Positions 26,601 to 40,700 are shown, counted from the stretch's first letter. The stretch: 64,000 nt of DNA from Oreocharis arfaki (GCA_013398015.1 VZRR01012875.1:247053-311052); one strand, 5' to 3'. Numbers and translations are program-made. Notes: a model not told the origin generated them from the letters alone.

Positions 26601-28689
26601 CAAAAATATGTCAGTCAAATACTGTGCCTTGCACTGAGAGGTGCCCTTGTCTAGCCCTGTCAGAGAACAGCGTAAACAGCACAATTCAGTCTTCTTCCTT
26701 GGCACACAGCAAACAGCAAGCAAACCCTAAAACAAGGGCAAACAATCCCAGCGAGCAGCGTGATTAAGTTTGCTCTGAAACACCTGCACATAAATAAAGA
26801 CAAAGAGAGTGCAAGCTTCTATTTCCCTCTCTGGGAAAAAGAAAACACAAGATCTGGCAAAGTCTATCCCTAGAGTGCTGATACGCAAGGATGAAATGAC
26901 CCACGCTGCAGGAAAATGTAAACAAGCCAAAAGAGATGACAAAAAACTTATGTTTAATACTACAGCCTGTGTTTTCTTGACTACAGATTTCAGGCTAGGT
27001 TTTCAAAGGCTGGTGTCTAAAAGAACAAATAATGATCTTGTCAATGCAACCTCAAAGACTGTATCTGAAAAATAATGCAAAGAGGGTTTGGCTAAGGATG
27101 AGCTTGGAAATGCAACCTCTGGGGGATCTGCTTTTTCATGAAATTTTAAAGATGTGCATAAAATAGCAGTTTAGATTGTGTGCTTATAATTGTGTAAGAG
27201 TGAAAAACACTTTCTTTGTACCCATTTGTTACTTGAAAGAATGAGCACTGGCAATCCGGATACTTAAAAATAAGATTAACCCAAACCTGAGCAAAATTCC
27301 TTCTCTTCCCCCTCTTCCAAGATGTTTGCTCCACCCCAGCAGTCAGCCTACTGTAACTGCAGGTGCCCTGAATTTCAGAAAAATGTTAATTCCCTTGAGT
27401 AAAATACAAAATTGTTCTTAAGGAGTGAAGTTTTCAGAGTTGGGCACTTAAGTTAAGGGCCAGCAGTCTTGGATGCGCTGGTTCAGACTGGAATTTGCTG
27501 CTGGAGAATGCAAGCTGGAGTTTGTAACAGCTGCTGGGACAATTTCTGGGCAGAGCTGGGTGTCCCAGGGTGCTACTGGGACCTGACAGCAAACCAGTGT
27601 TACTCTTCCCAAAGGTGTTGTTTCTCACTGTGCCAGACCTTCCCACCCCTGTCCTCTCAGCTGTTTCTGTTCCCTGCAGGAACCCCTGTGCTTTGGTAGT
27701 CCTTGGACCCAGAATGATGGGCTGGAGCAGAGGGGATCTCCAGCAGAGGTAAACTGGTGCCTAGGCTGAATCCCAGTGACAAAACCAGCATGAATCGCTC
27801 TGCCTTGTGGACAAACAGCATTGCTGTCTCATTCCCAGCATCCTCGGGATTGTTTAATTCTCACATTTTAATTTCACTACTATTCTCACTATTCCACCTA
27901 ATCTTCTAATTATTTACCACCAAAAAATGAAAACAACAATGAAGCTCCTGAAATAAAACCAGAATATTCCAGTTATTCCCCTTTGCCAGTTACTGCGTCA
28001 CATGCAGCCTTGCTTTGATTTCCCTGACTTAAGGATCATCCAGTTTGCTGCAGTGCTGCACAAAATAAATCACAAACCTCATAGAGCAACAAAAGGAGGA
28101 CATTTAATGAGTCAAAGACAATATTGCATTACCAAAACAAAGATTAAAGGAACTAAATTGTTCATTTTAAATAAAATTTGAAAGCTTTACAGAGCCCAAG
28201 AAAACAAAAAAGCCATACATGAAGGAAATACAATAATTCTAACCACAGAAATACAAATGTTATTGGTACAAAACATAGCAGGGCTTTCTGAGAGAACACC
28301 ACTGAATGAAAGCACGAGAAGCAAAAACTGGATGAAAGGAAGAAAGGATGAGACAGATGAAAGAAAAGATGAGAGCTGGATGAAAAAAACAGGAAGGTCA
28401 CTTCCTTTATCTAGACTTGCTAACTTCAGTGTTCAGAAACAAAGGCAGCAACTGTTCTTCGCCAAATTGTCTCCAAGGACTCTGTAGCACATTTGGTGAT
28501 ATTTTTAAAAAATAGTTTGAAGAAAAAGAAAACTACATTCTTTAATGTCACTCAGCAGTAGTTCTGCAGCTGGGGATTTCTGTTCATACAATGGTTTAAA
28601 GTTTTTTCTGCTCTAGTTATTTCATTACAACCATAGGATTTATTACATGGTAACTCCCTGAGCCCTTATAAATCTATTTGGGGATAGGA
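20674..28689. other. non-coding, small symmetric repeats
   Basis: No gene recognised. Notable items are a 9-bp hairpin at 22137-22165, a 16-bp perfect palindrome (CATACATATATGTATG) at 25056-25071, and an A-run containing an N at about 25591-25608. The longest plus-strand frame is 162 codons (26279-26767) and matches no known family. GC-richer stretches near 24560-24960 have no clear CpG island. Confidence 0.6.
22137..22165. repeat. short inverted repeat (hairpin)
   Basis: TGCAGTACC at 22137-22145 pairs perfectly with GGTACTGCA at 22157-22165, leaving an 11-base loop. No flanking T-run or other context suggests a known structured RNA. Confidence 0.85.
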
Positions 28690-28960
28690 GGGGGGTTGTC
28701 TTATGATTCCAGCCTGGCAACAAATTTTCCATATAAAATTTAATCTATTGTATCTCACTTTTGTATAATCAGATCATTAAAATGCATTGCTAATATGTAA
28801 ATCTGAGCTAACCTCATTACCATAATTATGCTCCATAATTATTGAATAAACAATCATTTCAGAGTTTCTGAAGTCTGCAGAGAATGCTTTTCCAGTTTGG
28901 GAGTGGCTTTAATTATGTGCTTCCTAATCATTATTATAAACCTTTGTGGCAGTCCTGCTC
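28690..28960. promoter_or_regulatory. candidate conserved non-coding element
   Basis: AT-rich but not low-complexity, with repeated homeodomain-type ATTA/TAAT cores and a forkhead-like AATAAACAAT near 28845-28853. It has the texture of a developmental enhancer. Alignment to other birds is needed to support this; motif content alone is weak. Confidence 0.22.
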
Positions 28961-31900
28961 TGTGATTGTTTTAAATGCTGCTCCTAATCTGACTGGCAAG
29001 GACCAAAGGTTTGTGTGCTGTGAGCACATCAGACAGATCCCTCAGTCACAGCCTGCCTGCCAGGCTCCACATGAATTAGTGTTATTGTTTAATTTATAGA
29101 CAGGGCTTTGCTCACAAGCTTTCATGCATTTTAAGGAATTATAGGCAATGAGTCAAATTCTGCTTTTCCCTCTGGAAGGAGAATTAGTGAGTGAACATCT
29201 CTGTGTGTGACATAAGTTTATTGAATGTAAAGTATTCTGAAAAAACCTGCTCACCATAGGTTTTACACCTGCACTGCACAGATGTCCAATGAAACAGCTT
29301 TCAGATGTGCTGCCTATTGGGTATTTTTTCTATTTTTATTTCCCTTTTTCCTTTTTTGTGGAGGTTTGTTGGTGGTTTTTTTACAAGATGTAAATGTTAT
29401 ACAATAAATGAGGCATAAGGTAAACATCAGATCCCCAGCCAATACAAGCAGCTCCACTGAAGCTAATAAAGTTTTGCCAATGTATGGAAGATTCAGCCCA
29501 TTACCTTTGGAAGCCATCATAAGCAGAGCCCTGCTGACTTCTACAAGCCAGTTTCATCTTTAATGAGCAGCACATCATTCTAGGACTACCATTGTCAGAA
29601 GATGCTACCACATCTTGATCTAAACAGAAAATTGATAATTACTGTCTTTGCAGGCCCCCAGAAAAAGAGATTCACAATCTCTGACAGATCTGACCTTAGA
29701 ACAAATGACTCATAAATTATCAATAAGGTCTTGGAAACATTTGAGCGTCCTTGACCCAGAGTAATATAAACAAAAATACCCCTTATATTGACCTTTTCTC
29801 CTTTTATATGAGATTTTGTGTGGGAGACCTGATTAAAGTTTGTCAAACTGTAAGGTCAATAACAGCAATTCATACAAATTTTCAGAGTGAAAATTTAAAA
29901 AGCAATGTGTTTGATCTATATATTAGAAGAAGCAAGTATAAAAAGTGTAGCAGGCATACTAACGAACCTGCTAGAAGAGAAGAAATAACTGATTAACACC
30001 ACCACTACAGCTCTCCACAGCTCAACAGAAAATACAAATCACATACACTGGCAAAGGTCTTTCGATCCAAAAAAAGACCCTTTAACAAACAAAAAAAGCC
30101 TCAACCAAACAGCCCAAGAATCAGATTACTTTAGTGCTTTTTATAGAAGTTCCGGGGCTCAACTGATTTTCTAATAGGAAAGAGGAGAAAGACTGAAAAT
30201 GCCCCATCCCTCAGAGGGCAGCTCTCTTTCTCCAGTTCTTTGTAATAACATCTCTCAACAGCCTGTCCTCTACGTATTCAATCTCTTAGGTCTGCTTCCC
30301 CAGAAAGTGAACTAGAAAGGAAGTTCAAATTAGATTCAGGCAGTGATGAACATTACCATTTTGGTGAGCTGAAGCTTGTCAAGCTCTTTTATCCTTTAGG
30401 TGAACATCACATTACCGGACCACAGGACAAAGATTTGATGTGAAATTACACATCACTGGGCATTTATAGGACAGACAGACTGTTTTATCTTAGATGGGGG
30501 AAGAAAGATCAGACCTTTACAGAAAAGAAAAAAGGATTATTCACATTCACTGACAATAGCATCACCTTGTAGGCAAAGACCAGAGCTTTTTTATTCTATG
30601 TATGGATTTTGTGCCCTTCTGCACAACCTTTTTTTAAGAGCATTGGAAAGAAAAGTGACAGGAGTAAATATCAGTGAAATAAATCATTCACTCTTAAGGA
30701 ATTCAAGATATAGAACAAGAGGAAATTCAAGTGATAAAAGAAATATATTCACAGAAACACGTTAACCTGGAAATTAACCACAGGGAGCTGGTTAGGAAAT
30801 AAGTCTCAAGCTAAATTTAAATACCATTTAAATATAAATCCCATTAAATCCTGAGGCCATCATTTCCCTACACAAGAATTTCCAGTGCAAGGAAGCTGGT
30901 AGGAGAAAAGATAAGATCAGTGCTTTGTTCAGTAGAAAATCTCAGCACAATGCCGGGCTTAGAGCCCACGCCAAGAATGACACTGACTAATAACAATAAT
31001 GCTTTTCATTTCTGTAGTGCTTTTCAGCAGAAAATCTGGAACTACTTTCAAGTATCCATTTATTAAACTTCACTATTGAAATTATATGTGTGCACACATT
31101 TTCCATATGGAAAGAAAAGGCACATAAAGATCTGGGGCTGGGGCGGGGGGGGGGGGAAAAAGGCAAATAAGCATAGTAATTTCAAGTTTTTCTGGTAACA
31201 ATGCTCTTCCTCCTATTCCCTTTTTCTGCAACCAGAATTTCACATCTCCACCTGCACTGTACCACGGCTCAGCCTGGATTGGCAGACTTATTTTCTTTGG
31301 TGAGGGGCAGATTTGGTCTCACTGTTTCTCAGGTAAGCCAAAGTCACATCTCCTGCCACCTCAGACAGCCTGAGAACACCAGAAGAGCACAAGATGCATA
31401 CCACAGTGATACAGATTTTTAAAAGAAACCAAAAGCCCCATGATGGAAGGGACTCCCTTGCATTGCTGCCGTTGTTCATTCGGAGACAGGCAGTGATTCA
31501 TGGGACATGGAAGAGCAGGAGTGAGCAGGATTTGCCCCTTTCTGGAAGCAAGGGCCCAGATCCCTGCACAGCTGCTTCCTTGTCATGGGAGGCTTTGCTG
31601 GAAATGAAGCACTTTTTTCTTTTAATCCTGGCTAAAAATAAAAAGAAATAATAATAAAAAAGAATCCTGTACTATTCAGATGTTCCTTTTAGCTGGAGTC
31701 ATTGCAGACCCACCTCCAATCCCTTCCCATGACGAGGCAAGCAGCAAAGAGCAGCTCAGAGACAGCAGACAGTGACAAGCAGAGGAAGGGAACCTCCTAC
31801 ACCTTCAGCACAGAGCATACAGGGATCCTCAGAAAAAGCACAAGGAACAAAACATCATTGCCTCAATGCATCATCTTAGCCACCAGATCAATGTGTCTTA

Positions 31901-33328
31901 TGGCGCAATTTCACAGGAAATGTAAATTAGGGAGGTGGCAGGAATGGCTCCAGCAAGGGCTCAAGTGGCCTGGCTGCTCCCCACCTGCCAGGGTGCAAGT
32001 GGAGCCAGAGGAGTGGGCACAGCTGAAGAGCTTTCCCACACTGGGACACTGACTGGCTTGCACTTCCTCTGCTCAGGGAGCCTGTGGGATCTTACTGATC
32101 TCTGGAATACTATCCCTGTGTCACCATGGAGCCCATGTGTGTGGCAGCTTTTGTCACAGATAAGATGTAGGCATGCAGTAAAACACTCAGTTTCACCCCA
32201 TACACTTCGTTTTCTGAAGTGAAAACCAGGGTTGATTCATCAGTAAAACAGCTGTCCTCTTGAATTGCAGATTTCGTTATCATTGGGTGCAGACACACCC
32301 AGCCACTGAAAGAAGATGGGCCATTCTTTCACCTTTCTTAGCCGATCTGTACAGCCAGAAGAGGAAAAAGAGAGGTATCGGCCTGAGCGAGGGCACTGTA
32401 CAGGGTGTAAAGCTGCCACAGCACCTCCCATCATGTGTCTCTCCTACAGTCTTCACTAAAAACCAACGGGACACAGGAGACAACGAAGTTTCGTGACACT
32501 GTGACACCAACTCAGGCTTTCTAACAACCCTTCTTTGACTTCAAGCAGCAGATTTCATAAACTCAATGTATGCCATAAATCACTGGGATGAGAATCATGA
32601 GCTGGCCTTATCTTTTCTTCTACCTTCATCTCAGGATGTAACGTGCTCCTATATTGGATGTTTACTGACTGACCCTAGGATAACACACACACAGGGACCT
32701 TCCCACTGGCCTGGAGATTATTGCAAGATGATGTTCAGAGCATCAAATTCAGTTTCAAGTTCTCTGTTTCGCTGGCAATTTTCTTCAGCTGAGAGCAGAT
32801 CTCTTTTTTGGGGGGATGAAAACAAAAGAAGATATAAAAATTAAAGGAATGAAATAACCCTTCTGTCCCAGATGAAACCTTCTGCTCCTTTCTGAAATAA
32901 CCTTCTGTCCCCACCTTCTTCCTCTGTGTGTCTCCCAAGTAGTTTCTCAGTGCAAAAGAGCTGTTGTTGCACACCGCACGTGTTTGTGACACTTGACTTC
33001 AAAAAAAGAACTGCAAACCCCTCTTCCCGAAGCAGCACTAAAACAGTTAATCACACTAAGCTAGTTAATAGCCTTTCATCATCAAGGACTGGTTCTTCTG
33101 CACACACAGGGACAGAATCCATTTATTTTTTATGTATATTCTTTTATTTATCTCACTCCTACCAGCTGTATGATAATTTATTCTCTGTCACTGTTCTTAA
33201 CTCATGAGTTCATTTAAAGTGCGATAGCAGAGAAAATACATTAACAGTTTCAGAGAATAAAACCTTTCTGAAAATGGAATCCAGCACTTTACTTTTACAA
33301 ATTCAGAATTTACACATTTGCACTTGGC
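28961..33328. other. non-coding, with a G12 homopolymer
   Basis: No gene recognised. A run of twelve G occupies 31145-31156, followed by AAAAA. Other sequence is unique with short frames only. Confidence 0.6.
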
Positions 33329-33340
33329 TTAATTAATTAA
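33329..33340. other. palindromic homeodomain-type site
   Basis: TTAATTAATTAA is a perfect palindrome with overlapping TAATTA cores, as bound by paired-type homeodomain dimers. Similar TAATTAATTAA-like strings occur at about 40141-40151 and 44811-44823. In AT-rich DNA such sites can occur by chance. Confidence 0.35.
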
Positions 33341-34044
33341 ATCCATACAGGAATTACCTGAGCCATGCAGTAGGGCACAATATATATGCTGATAACTAAT
33401 TATCATCAATTTAGGCAGGACAAAGCAAGAAAACTGGCTTAATATGAGAGATGTGTTGGGACTGGCCAAGGAATGAGCAGAGGCCCCATGGTGACAGTAG
33501 CTGCTTTGAGGTGTCTGGGATGTGGGTTCTTCCCTGCAGCCACAAGGAGTGGACCCGGTCTTCCTTCCAGCTAACCCTGCACGCACATCACACGTGGCCC
33601 ATTCAGTTCATTGATCCGGCTGAAAACCAAACCGGTTTGGGAAAGGTTGGCTGAGCAGTGCTGGGAACAGCTGGCAGCCAGAGGAGGGCTGGGGCCAGTT
33701 TGGGAAGAGCCTGAGCAGCTCACATAACTACATCCTTAGAAAACCTCAGATTGCTTTAAATCACAAGTTTCTAGGATCTCAGAGAAACGAAGCCTGGGAG
33801 CCTTTCCACCATGTCTTTCCACTATGTGAGGGCTACAACCGCTTCTGTGTTTTGTCTTGCGAAGTGAGTTTGCCCAGGAACGTTCTCCTTTAACCCGTCA
33901 GGGATGCTGGCAGTGCTTCGCCCTCAGCAGCAGTGCCATGGCCCTGGCACAGCCCAGCTCAGCCCCGGGACCGCAGCTGCTGCTCTAAGGAGGACCAGCT
34001 GCTCCTGCCTCGGCAGATTAAAAACCCTAAGCTAATAGATCGAA
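33341..34044. other. non-coding, GC-richer stretch
   Basis: Unique sequence, with moderately higher GC between about 33590 and 34000 but few CpGs. No gene or repeat recognised. Confidence 0.55.
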
Positions 34045-34152
34045 GGGACGGGGTGGTTTGTTTTGTTTTGGGGGTTTTGGTTTGTTTTTTTTGTTTTGTT
34101 GGGGGTTTTTTTGGGAGGGGGAGGGGTGGTTTGGGTTTTTGTTGTTGTTTTC
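34045..34152. repeat. G/T-rich low-complexity tract
   Basis: About 108 bases almost wholly of G and T on the plus strand, with eight G-runs of three or more (34045-34047, 34050-34053, 34070-34074, 34101-34105, 34113-34115, 34117-34121, 34123-34126, 34132-34134). The last five runs are close enough to form a G-quadruplex by the usual spacing rule. Confidence 0.85.
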
Positions 34153-34479
34153 TTAACGAACAATTTTTTCTACTCCCCGTTCTCCTTTTTCCTCAGCCTC
34201 TTCTGTGTAATTAAGAGCAGTTAGAAGAGAATTAGCCAGGAAAAAGCCATCAGATTCTTGGGTAAAACAGCCACCGGGCAGAATCGCTTCCAGATCTTGG
34301 CGTGAAACGCCAGCTGTTCTTTGTAAATGGCCTTTCAGGAGAGGCGGCTCGGAGAACAGAACCGCAGAGATGGCACAGAGCTCCCGCAGCAGTCAGGACC
34401 GGAGGGACAATCTGATGGGAAATGCTGCCAGATTGAGAACGCATCAGGTCTCTCCCCGGAGACAATGGGCCGGCTGCGA

Positions 34480-34780
34480 GGCAGCCTTCAGGATATGCAA
34501 ATCAGCAAAGGAAAACAGGAACCGGGAAAAGTATGGAAAAGACATACACCCCACAATCCATTGTAACAATCATTATTATTGATTTTGCTGCTGTCTTTAA
34601 GGGAGGCATCTATTACAGGAACCAATACTTAATGAAATTAGAAAGAAACACATATGCTTTCCCATAAACACGCCGGAGACAATTGCCCATCACCGCTCAT
34701 TCGTTACAACTCCCTGGATTCAACCACAACCTGGAAATAACATTTCAATATCGATGCTGCTCTTAAGCAAACATATAGGG
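34480..34780. promoter_or_regulatory. candidate conserved non-coding element
   Basis: Contains the perfect octamer ATGCAAAT (34495-34502) and, 51 bases on, three ACAAT-type SOX cores packed together (34553-34557, inverted at 34560-34564, and 34566-34570), followed by repeated ATTATT and unique non-repetitive sequence. POU-octamer and SOX sites often co-occur in neural and stem-cell enhancers. The assignment is inference from motifs. Confidence 0.3.
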
Positions 34781-37700
34781 GAAAAAAAAAAATTTCCTGA
34801 TTCCATTCCTGCTCAAATCACATCAGTTTTCACCAGGAGCACTGAATAGAAACATTCTCTTTCCACAAAAAAAGCATTACTTGCACAGCTACTGGTACGC
34901 TGTAGTCAATACCCCAGTGAAAAAATAGGAACCCCCAAAACATATAAAAGATTATTTCAGTCTTCTTGTTCACCTGTCATGGCCCTGCTCATACACTGCT
35001 AATTTGATAAAGCACTTAAAAGTCAAATGCTTCTCAGTTTTAAAATCATGGTTCCACTAGTCAGCATTTTGTAGCTAGAAGTTTCTCCATGTATTTAAGA
35101 AAGAGATGCAAATCAGAGAATTGAGTATACATGGCATAATTTTTCTTTTCTGAGAAAGATTTATATGATTTTCCTCATGTTTCAAAAGTGTCTGTAAAAT
35201 GTATTTTGAAAACTTGCATTTTTGTCCCCTTTTTTCTTAATTAATGTGAAACATGGACAGAAGTGGTTCCTTCCCAGGTATTGTCAGTGGAGATCATGAC
35301 TGGACTCGTAAACCTGGAAATCACTTCCCATGACCTTGACTCAAAGAAGATAACATGTACAGCCTGGACTCTTTCACAAGGGCTTTTAGCTACAACCCTT
35401 TCCCAGCTCCTGCACACTTTGTCCAAAACAAGGGTTTTGACTTCAGCTATTACACAGTTAAACAACATAGCTTCCCAGAGAAACACCAGTGAGCTTTTTT
35501 AGATTAGCTCTGTGTACCAGGTAGAAGACCAAAATGCAAAACCATTTTATTTGATTTACTCCAAGATCGGGCTCCTGGGGCTTTTCAGGTTAAAGAGGTG
35601 ATTTCTGAAGTTCTGTTTGTACGTAATAGAAAATTGCTGCACTTTAGTGTAATTCTTATTCTCCAAAATACAATGTCACAAACACAGAGCTGGTACTATC
35701 ATGAAAATCAGGCTGTAGCACAGGCCTATCAAGCACTACATTATACTCCAATTTAAGTAGTATTGTGGCAAACCTCAAAGGAATTTTATAAAACATAATA
35801 GGCTTTTTAAAAACAATATTTTTAGAGAAAGAATGTTTTTCTATCAACTAGTATTGCACTTTTTAAAAGTTACAAAGAGATCCCACAATCTATTCAATTC
35901 TACCAGTTCTCAGAATCACTTCCAATAAAACCATTTTTAGATCCAGAGTCAGCCAAAAACTTACTCAAACACCAGGTTTAAGCACATGAGTGTGTCACCC
36001 CAGATCCACGGAGCACTTCAGCCTGTGATAATTTTGGGCACATTTAAGTCTCGCTTAGGTTGATGCCAGTAAGAGCTGTGAGGTCTTAGCAGTGAGTCCT
36101 TCTTTCCTTTCAAAGCACTTTGACTATATTTATACCAACACAGCAATGCAGTCCTACTGCTCTCTCTCAAAAGAAAATAAAAATCCTCCCAGGGGTTGGG
36201 TGGAAGACACTGTGACACAGAGGCTGCTGTAGGTCCCAGTTCAGCCCCTGGCTAGCGCTGCCAGAGAGGGTGGCTTTGTGCCAGGCTGGAGAAGGAACGG
36301 CTGCTGCTGCCCAGCGCTGTCTGAGCCTCGGCTGCTGCCTGAGCCATTTCCCCACCAAGGTTCTCACACTGCAGCTGCATCTCTCTGCATAGAGATTAAA
36401 TGAGCCACAGCAATAAAAGTGAATCAGAGCTTAGGAGCAAATAATATAGCTTCTAACATTTGGAAGCTTTAATATTTTGGATTTTACTTCATCCCTTCAC
36501 AAAAGCAGTCTCTGCCTTGAATAGCTTCATGTGCAAAACCTTTTGTTTGAGCTGCCCCCAAAATCAGCAAGCAATCCAGGTTTCAGTTTCACCAGGTTAT
36601 AGCACGGTGGTTGATCACAACTGAGACTGCAAAACTGGGCTGCTCTGCACATGCCATTTTATAACTTAGGAAACAAGAAGGTGGGAAGCAGAGCTGTACA
36701 CAGCACTATTCCATCTCTGTGCTGAAGCAGAACGAGCTCAAAATGACGCTACCAGAAGACCCTATGCAAAATTCCTGTAATGTGTGCACTTCCACGAGTT
36801 TTAAATCATGACAGTCATGATGACATCTGTGCCAGAGAACACGCAGTGCTTTGTCACGCTGTTGTTGGCTTTCTTCTCACAGCAGTTCCACTTAGTTGTG
36901 TGCTTCCGTGAAGAGCTCCAGCATGTCCTCCTGGGCAGCAGGACATGGAGTGAAGAAAGCCATTAGCAAATCAATCCTAAAGTGATTTATTTCCAAGTGC
37001 CAGATACCAAGCAGGCAGCATATATTTATCATTTGGACAAGGCCTTAATAAAGATAGATTCCAAGTATAAGTCTTTCTAAGAAACAGCCTCAGCTGCAGA
37101 CACATGCCAAAGCTGCCCTCACTGTTTAATTAGACTCATATACTTCATCTGGGGTTTAATATGCATGATGTTTGCTTTCACTTATGAATGTTACAACTAG
37201 TTCTCTGAAACTACACGTTGTCCAGGCCAAATAGCATGAAACCCTTTTGAGATATCTATTGATTATTGGTATTGGAAAAATATTACAAATCAAAACTTCC
37301 TCCCTGAGACAGTAATTGACATATATTTATTACCTCAATAAAGGTATTTTTAAATACCTTGTTAAAATAACATAAGCAATACTGAATCCTGTGGAAGACT
37401 CAGACTAAATGACCAACCCAGGACAATAAAAGCATTGCTTTAAAAGAATTTCTTCTCCTCTTTAGAAACCGAGCACTGTAAATTTCGGGGGGAAGGGCGG
37501 GGGAGGGGGCGGTGGGAAGAAGGAAGCAGCACACAGTTTCTTTTTGTCCATAAAATGCTCTAAGCCTCCTTTTATCTATGCCTAGAAAGCCATCCATCAT
37601 ATAATTCATCTATTATTTACTGTAATTTACAATATTTTCTGTGCTGCATGGTACAGTTTCCCAGTTTCTTTGAGACTAACTCAGAGCCAACCCCATCTTC

Positions 37701-40700
37701 TCGCACAGATGATATTTCTTTCAAGTCAGTGGGAGCACACAGGTTGCAGAAATGAGGTTGAGCTACTCAGAGGGATTTGGATACACATTGCATCAAAATG
37801 AATGAAAAGCAAACCTTCTGCACGCCTTGAAAATCTCATTTGCTCCTCTGAACTTAATTCAGCTATACAAGTTCTCTCTATTCAGGGGCTCGGTAATATT
37901 TTACCTATTCCTTTCTGCAAAGCTGCCACAGGATAGCGTGCTCTGTGGCTGTCTATTTACTTTATGAAATACAACCATAACAAACCTGAGACTACTGTTA
38001 AATTTCAACTGTAAATTACTCTATACTAGCAACTGACTGTTCAGCACTCCTGCCCCACATATGTAACGTGAACAAGGCACTTCGCTCGAGCACTCTGCCA
38101 TCACCCAGGAATAACTTTTCAGAAGTCAAGGGAACCATGTGGAATAAATCCACTTCAAGTGCAAAGAGAAACACTTCAAAAAAGACTAGGAGGGAATGTC
38201 TGATCTGTGATTTCTCACAGACACCCAAACCCACTATTCCACTGAAGTAAAAAATCTGCCTTAATATCTCTCCTCTCAACAGTAAAGTTAGAAGAGCCTC
38301 TCTAGGGGCACAACCTGCCAAAGCAAGGATGTCAGCCCACCAGAAAGGAGCACAGAAATAACCCGTGTCACTCTCCCATTCACTCAATCCCTACAAACAT
38401 CAGCACAATTGCCCAAATGGAAAGCAGAGCCACACTGCACCAGGCAGTCACTGTCACCCATTGCAGCAGATGATAGCAACATCTGTATAAACTGTTTAAA
38501 CTGGAAGCCATGTTAGCATCAGATAAAACTTCTTAAAAACAAAGACACTTAAAATATTTTTTCAATCAGTTTCTAATGAAAAAAAAGCTTTTTGCTGGCA
38601 TCTTCTGTTCTTACGTGCTTCCACCAACCTCTTTTCAACTAACAAATCCAACAAGAAATCCATACAAGGGCTATCCACAAACGCACTTTGCACCAAGAGC
38701 CTCACTTTTTAACACCCTATATTTCGAACTAGTTATGCAAATAAACATCCCTTCTTCGAGGTGACTGCCTGGGGATCATCCGCAGCCCTGAGAAAGCCAT
38801 GTTTTCCTAAACCTTTTAGTGTATCTCAAAGTATGACGAGTGTTAATGGGCCTTATCAATATTGTGTTGTGGCACATCTCTTGCCTTAACGAAGGGGTCA
38901 GAAGAGACCAAGGAAACCTCAGAGGAGAGCGTAAGGCTAAAACACACGTCTTAACTCTCTCATGGGAAAAGGGAGGCAAAGGAAAACACGAAGGATAAAC
39001 TTCCCCGCAAGGTAAGGAAGAGAATCAGAAAGTTCTCCACATTTCATATTATCACAAAGCCCACACAGATGCACAAAAACACACTGAAATAAATTTGTAG
39101 ATAACCCAGCCCGTGCTCTTAGCTGTGTGTTGCTCAGTAGCTTCCCCAAGGTATCACAGCAGAAAGAGATGCCAGAGTGCAAAGGATCTGCCTGAAGTTA
39201 GGGTGGAATTTGGCAAAGGATCTCCACCTGATTCTCCATGTGAGGAATACAGCCGAAAGACTCTAACAGGGTGGGTAATTTGCAATTTTGGATGATCAAA
39301 TGTCACTTGAAAGCCTTTTAGCTTTTCTTGATGAATCTGTGTCAGACAAGTATGGGAACACAGGTTTGCTAACTTAAGCTAAATGCCTCAAGGTAGAACA
39401 TCAGTGAAAAGGAATTTTACAAAATCCTTTTTATTTTTCTCCTATTTTATAAAAAAGAAATGTATGTTACTGGGTCAGCACTGAAACTCTGTAGCATTTA
39501 TCTCAATTTCGTAATTTTAGAAATTACCTTGCCTTCACTAGGAAACTAGTGTGGAATATCAGGGGTGACAGACCAAAAACTGTAATGCTTTATACAGAGA
39601 GTTTTTAAAGTCAGCTTTTGCTAGGCATTACAAAACAATTCTCATATTACTAAGTCTGTATCTTAAAAATGGCAATCACCACCTGGCATACTCCATCAAC
39701 ACTTAGAAAACCGACAAAATGAGGCTGCACTTTACATTTAGGCAGCACATCAGTAGGGAGGGAACACATCCATGTGCTAATGTAGGCAGACACATGGAAA
39801 GAGAAAGACATGAAGTAGTTTAGAGGGCATTATATAATAATTGTTGGCAAGTGTTGGCTTTTTAACAGCAATGGCTTTAGAAATTGGGCAGCAACCCATC
39901 AGCCTGCAGGTGGGGAGCGGAGAATAAATTGCTTATCTGTCCATGCTGCTCAGTCTCAGGAGAGATGTTGTATTGTGTCATTCAACTTGCTGATCTCTTC
40001 AGACAGGTTTCTCCAATGACAGAATTTTAGTGCCAAAAGTGTTGGTTTACTAATAAGGAAACATGGCTCCTCTGAATTGATATTTCTATATGCTGAGCAC
40101 ACAGGGATACCCTTGGGTAGTCACAAGGAGAACCATTTTCTAATTAATTAATCCACACATCTCCTCTTTCGGCTACATCTGTATACATCAGTACTGACAT
40201 CAAATTGTCTGTTAACTTCATCAGAAGTATTTCCTTTCCCCAAATTTCCCAGGGGCTGTATCAATACCTCCATCCCTAAATAAAAGTGGCAGGCGGATGT
40301 AAAGTGAGTATCAACTGACTCCTCTATTTGGCATATCTCCAGTGCAGCCAACAGTTCAAAGTGGTTATTAGAAGGTCAGAGATCATTCCAATTGACAAGG
40401 CACCAACTCCAAGTGACACTCATCCAAAAGTGCTAACGGAAATGGAGACAGAAATTGGAAAACCTGTAGGAGAGATTTTGACAAGCTCAGCTAAGTAAAG
40501 ATCCCTGAAGGCAGACAAAGAACTAACATAAACCAGTGTTTTAAAATACCTAAAATCAAACAGGGAAATATACAGATATAGACATTGACAAACCAGTATT
40601 CACGAGCATTTTGAAAATTATTTTCATGGTTCAGCACTACAAAAAGCCAAATTTCTTCAATTTGCTACTGCAAGCAGGTGATAAGTTTTCAAGAAAATGC

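Noticed and set aside
26279..26767. Plus-strand frame of 162 codons
   Set aside because: Ser/Lys/Gln-rich without a known domain; the following frame (26809-27075) is out of phase with it.
35241..35502. Opposed frames of about 80 codons that look mildly protein-like
   Set aside because: Both strands are equally open and neither resembles a family I know.
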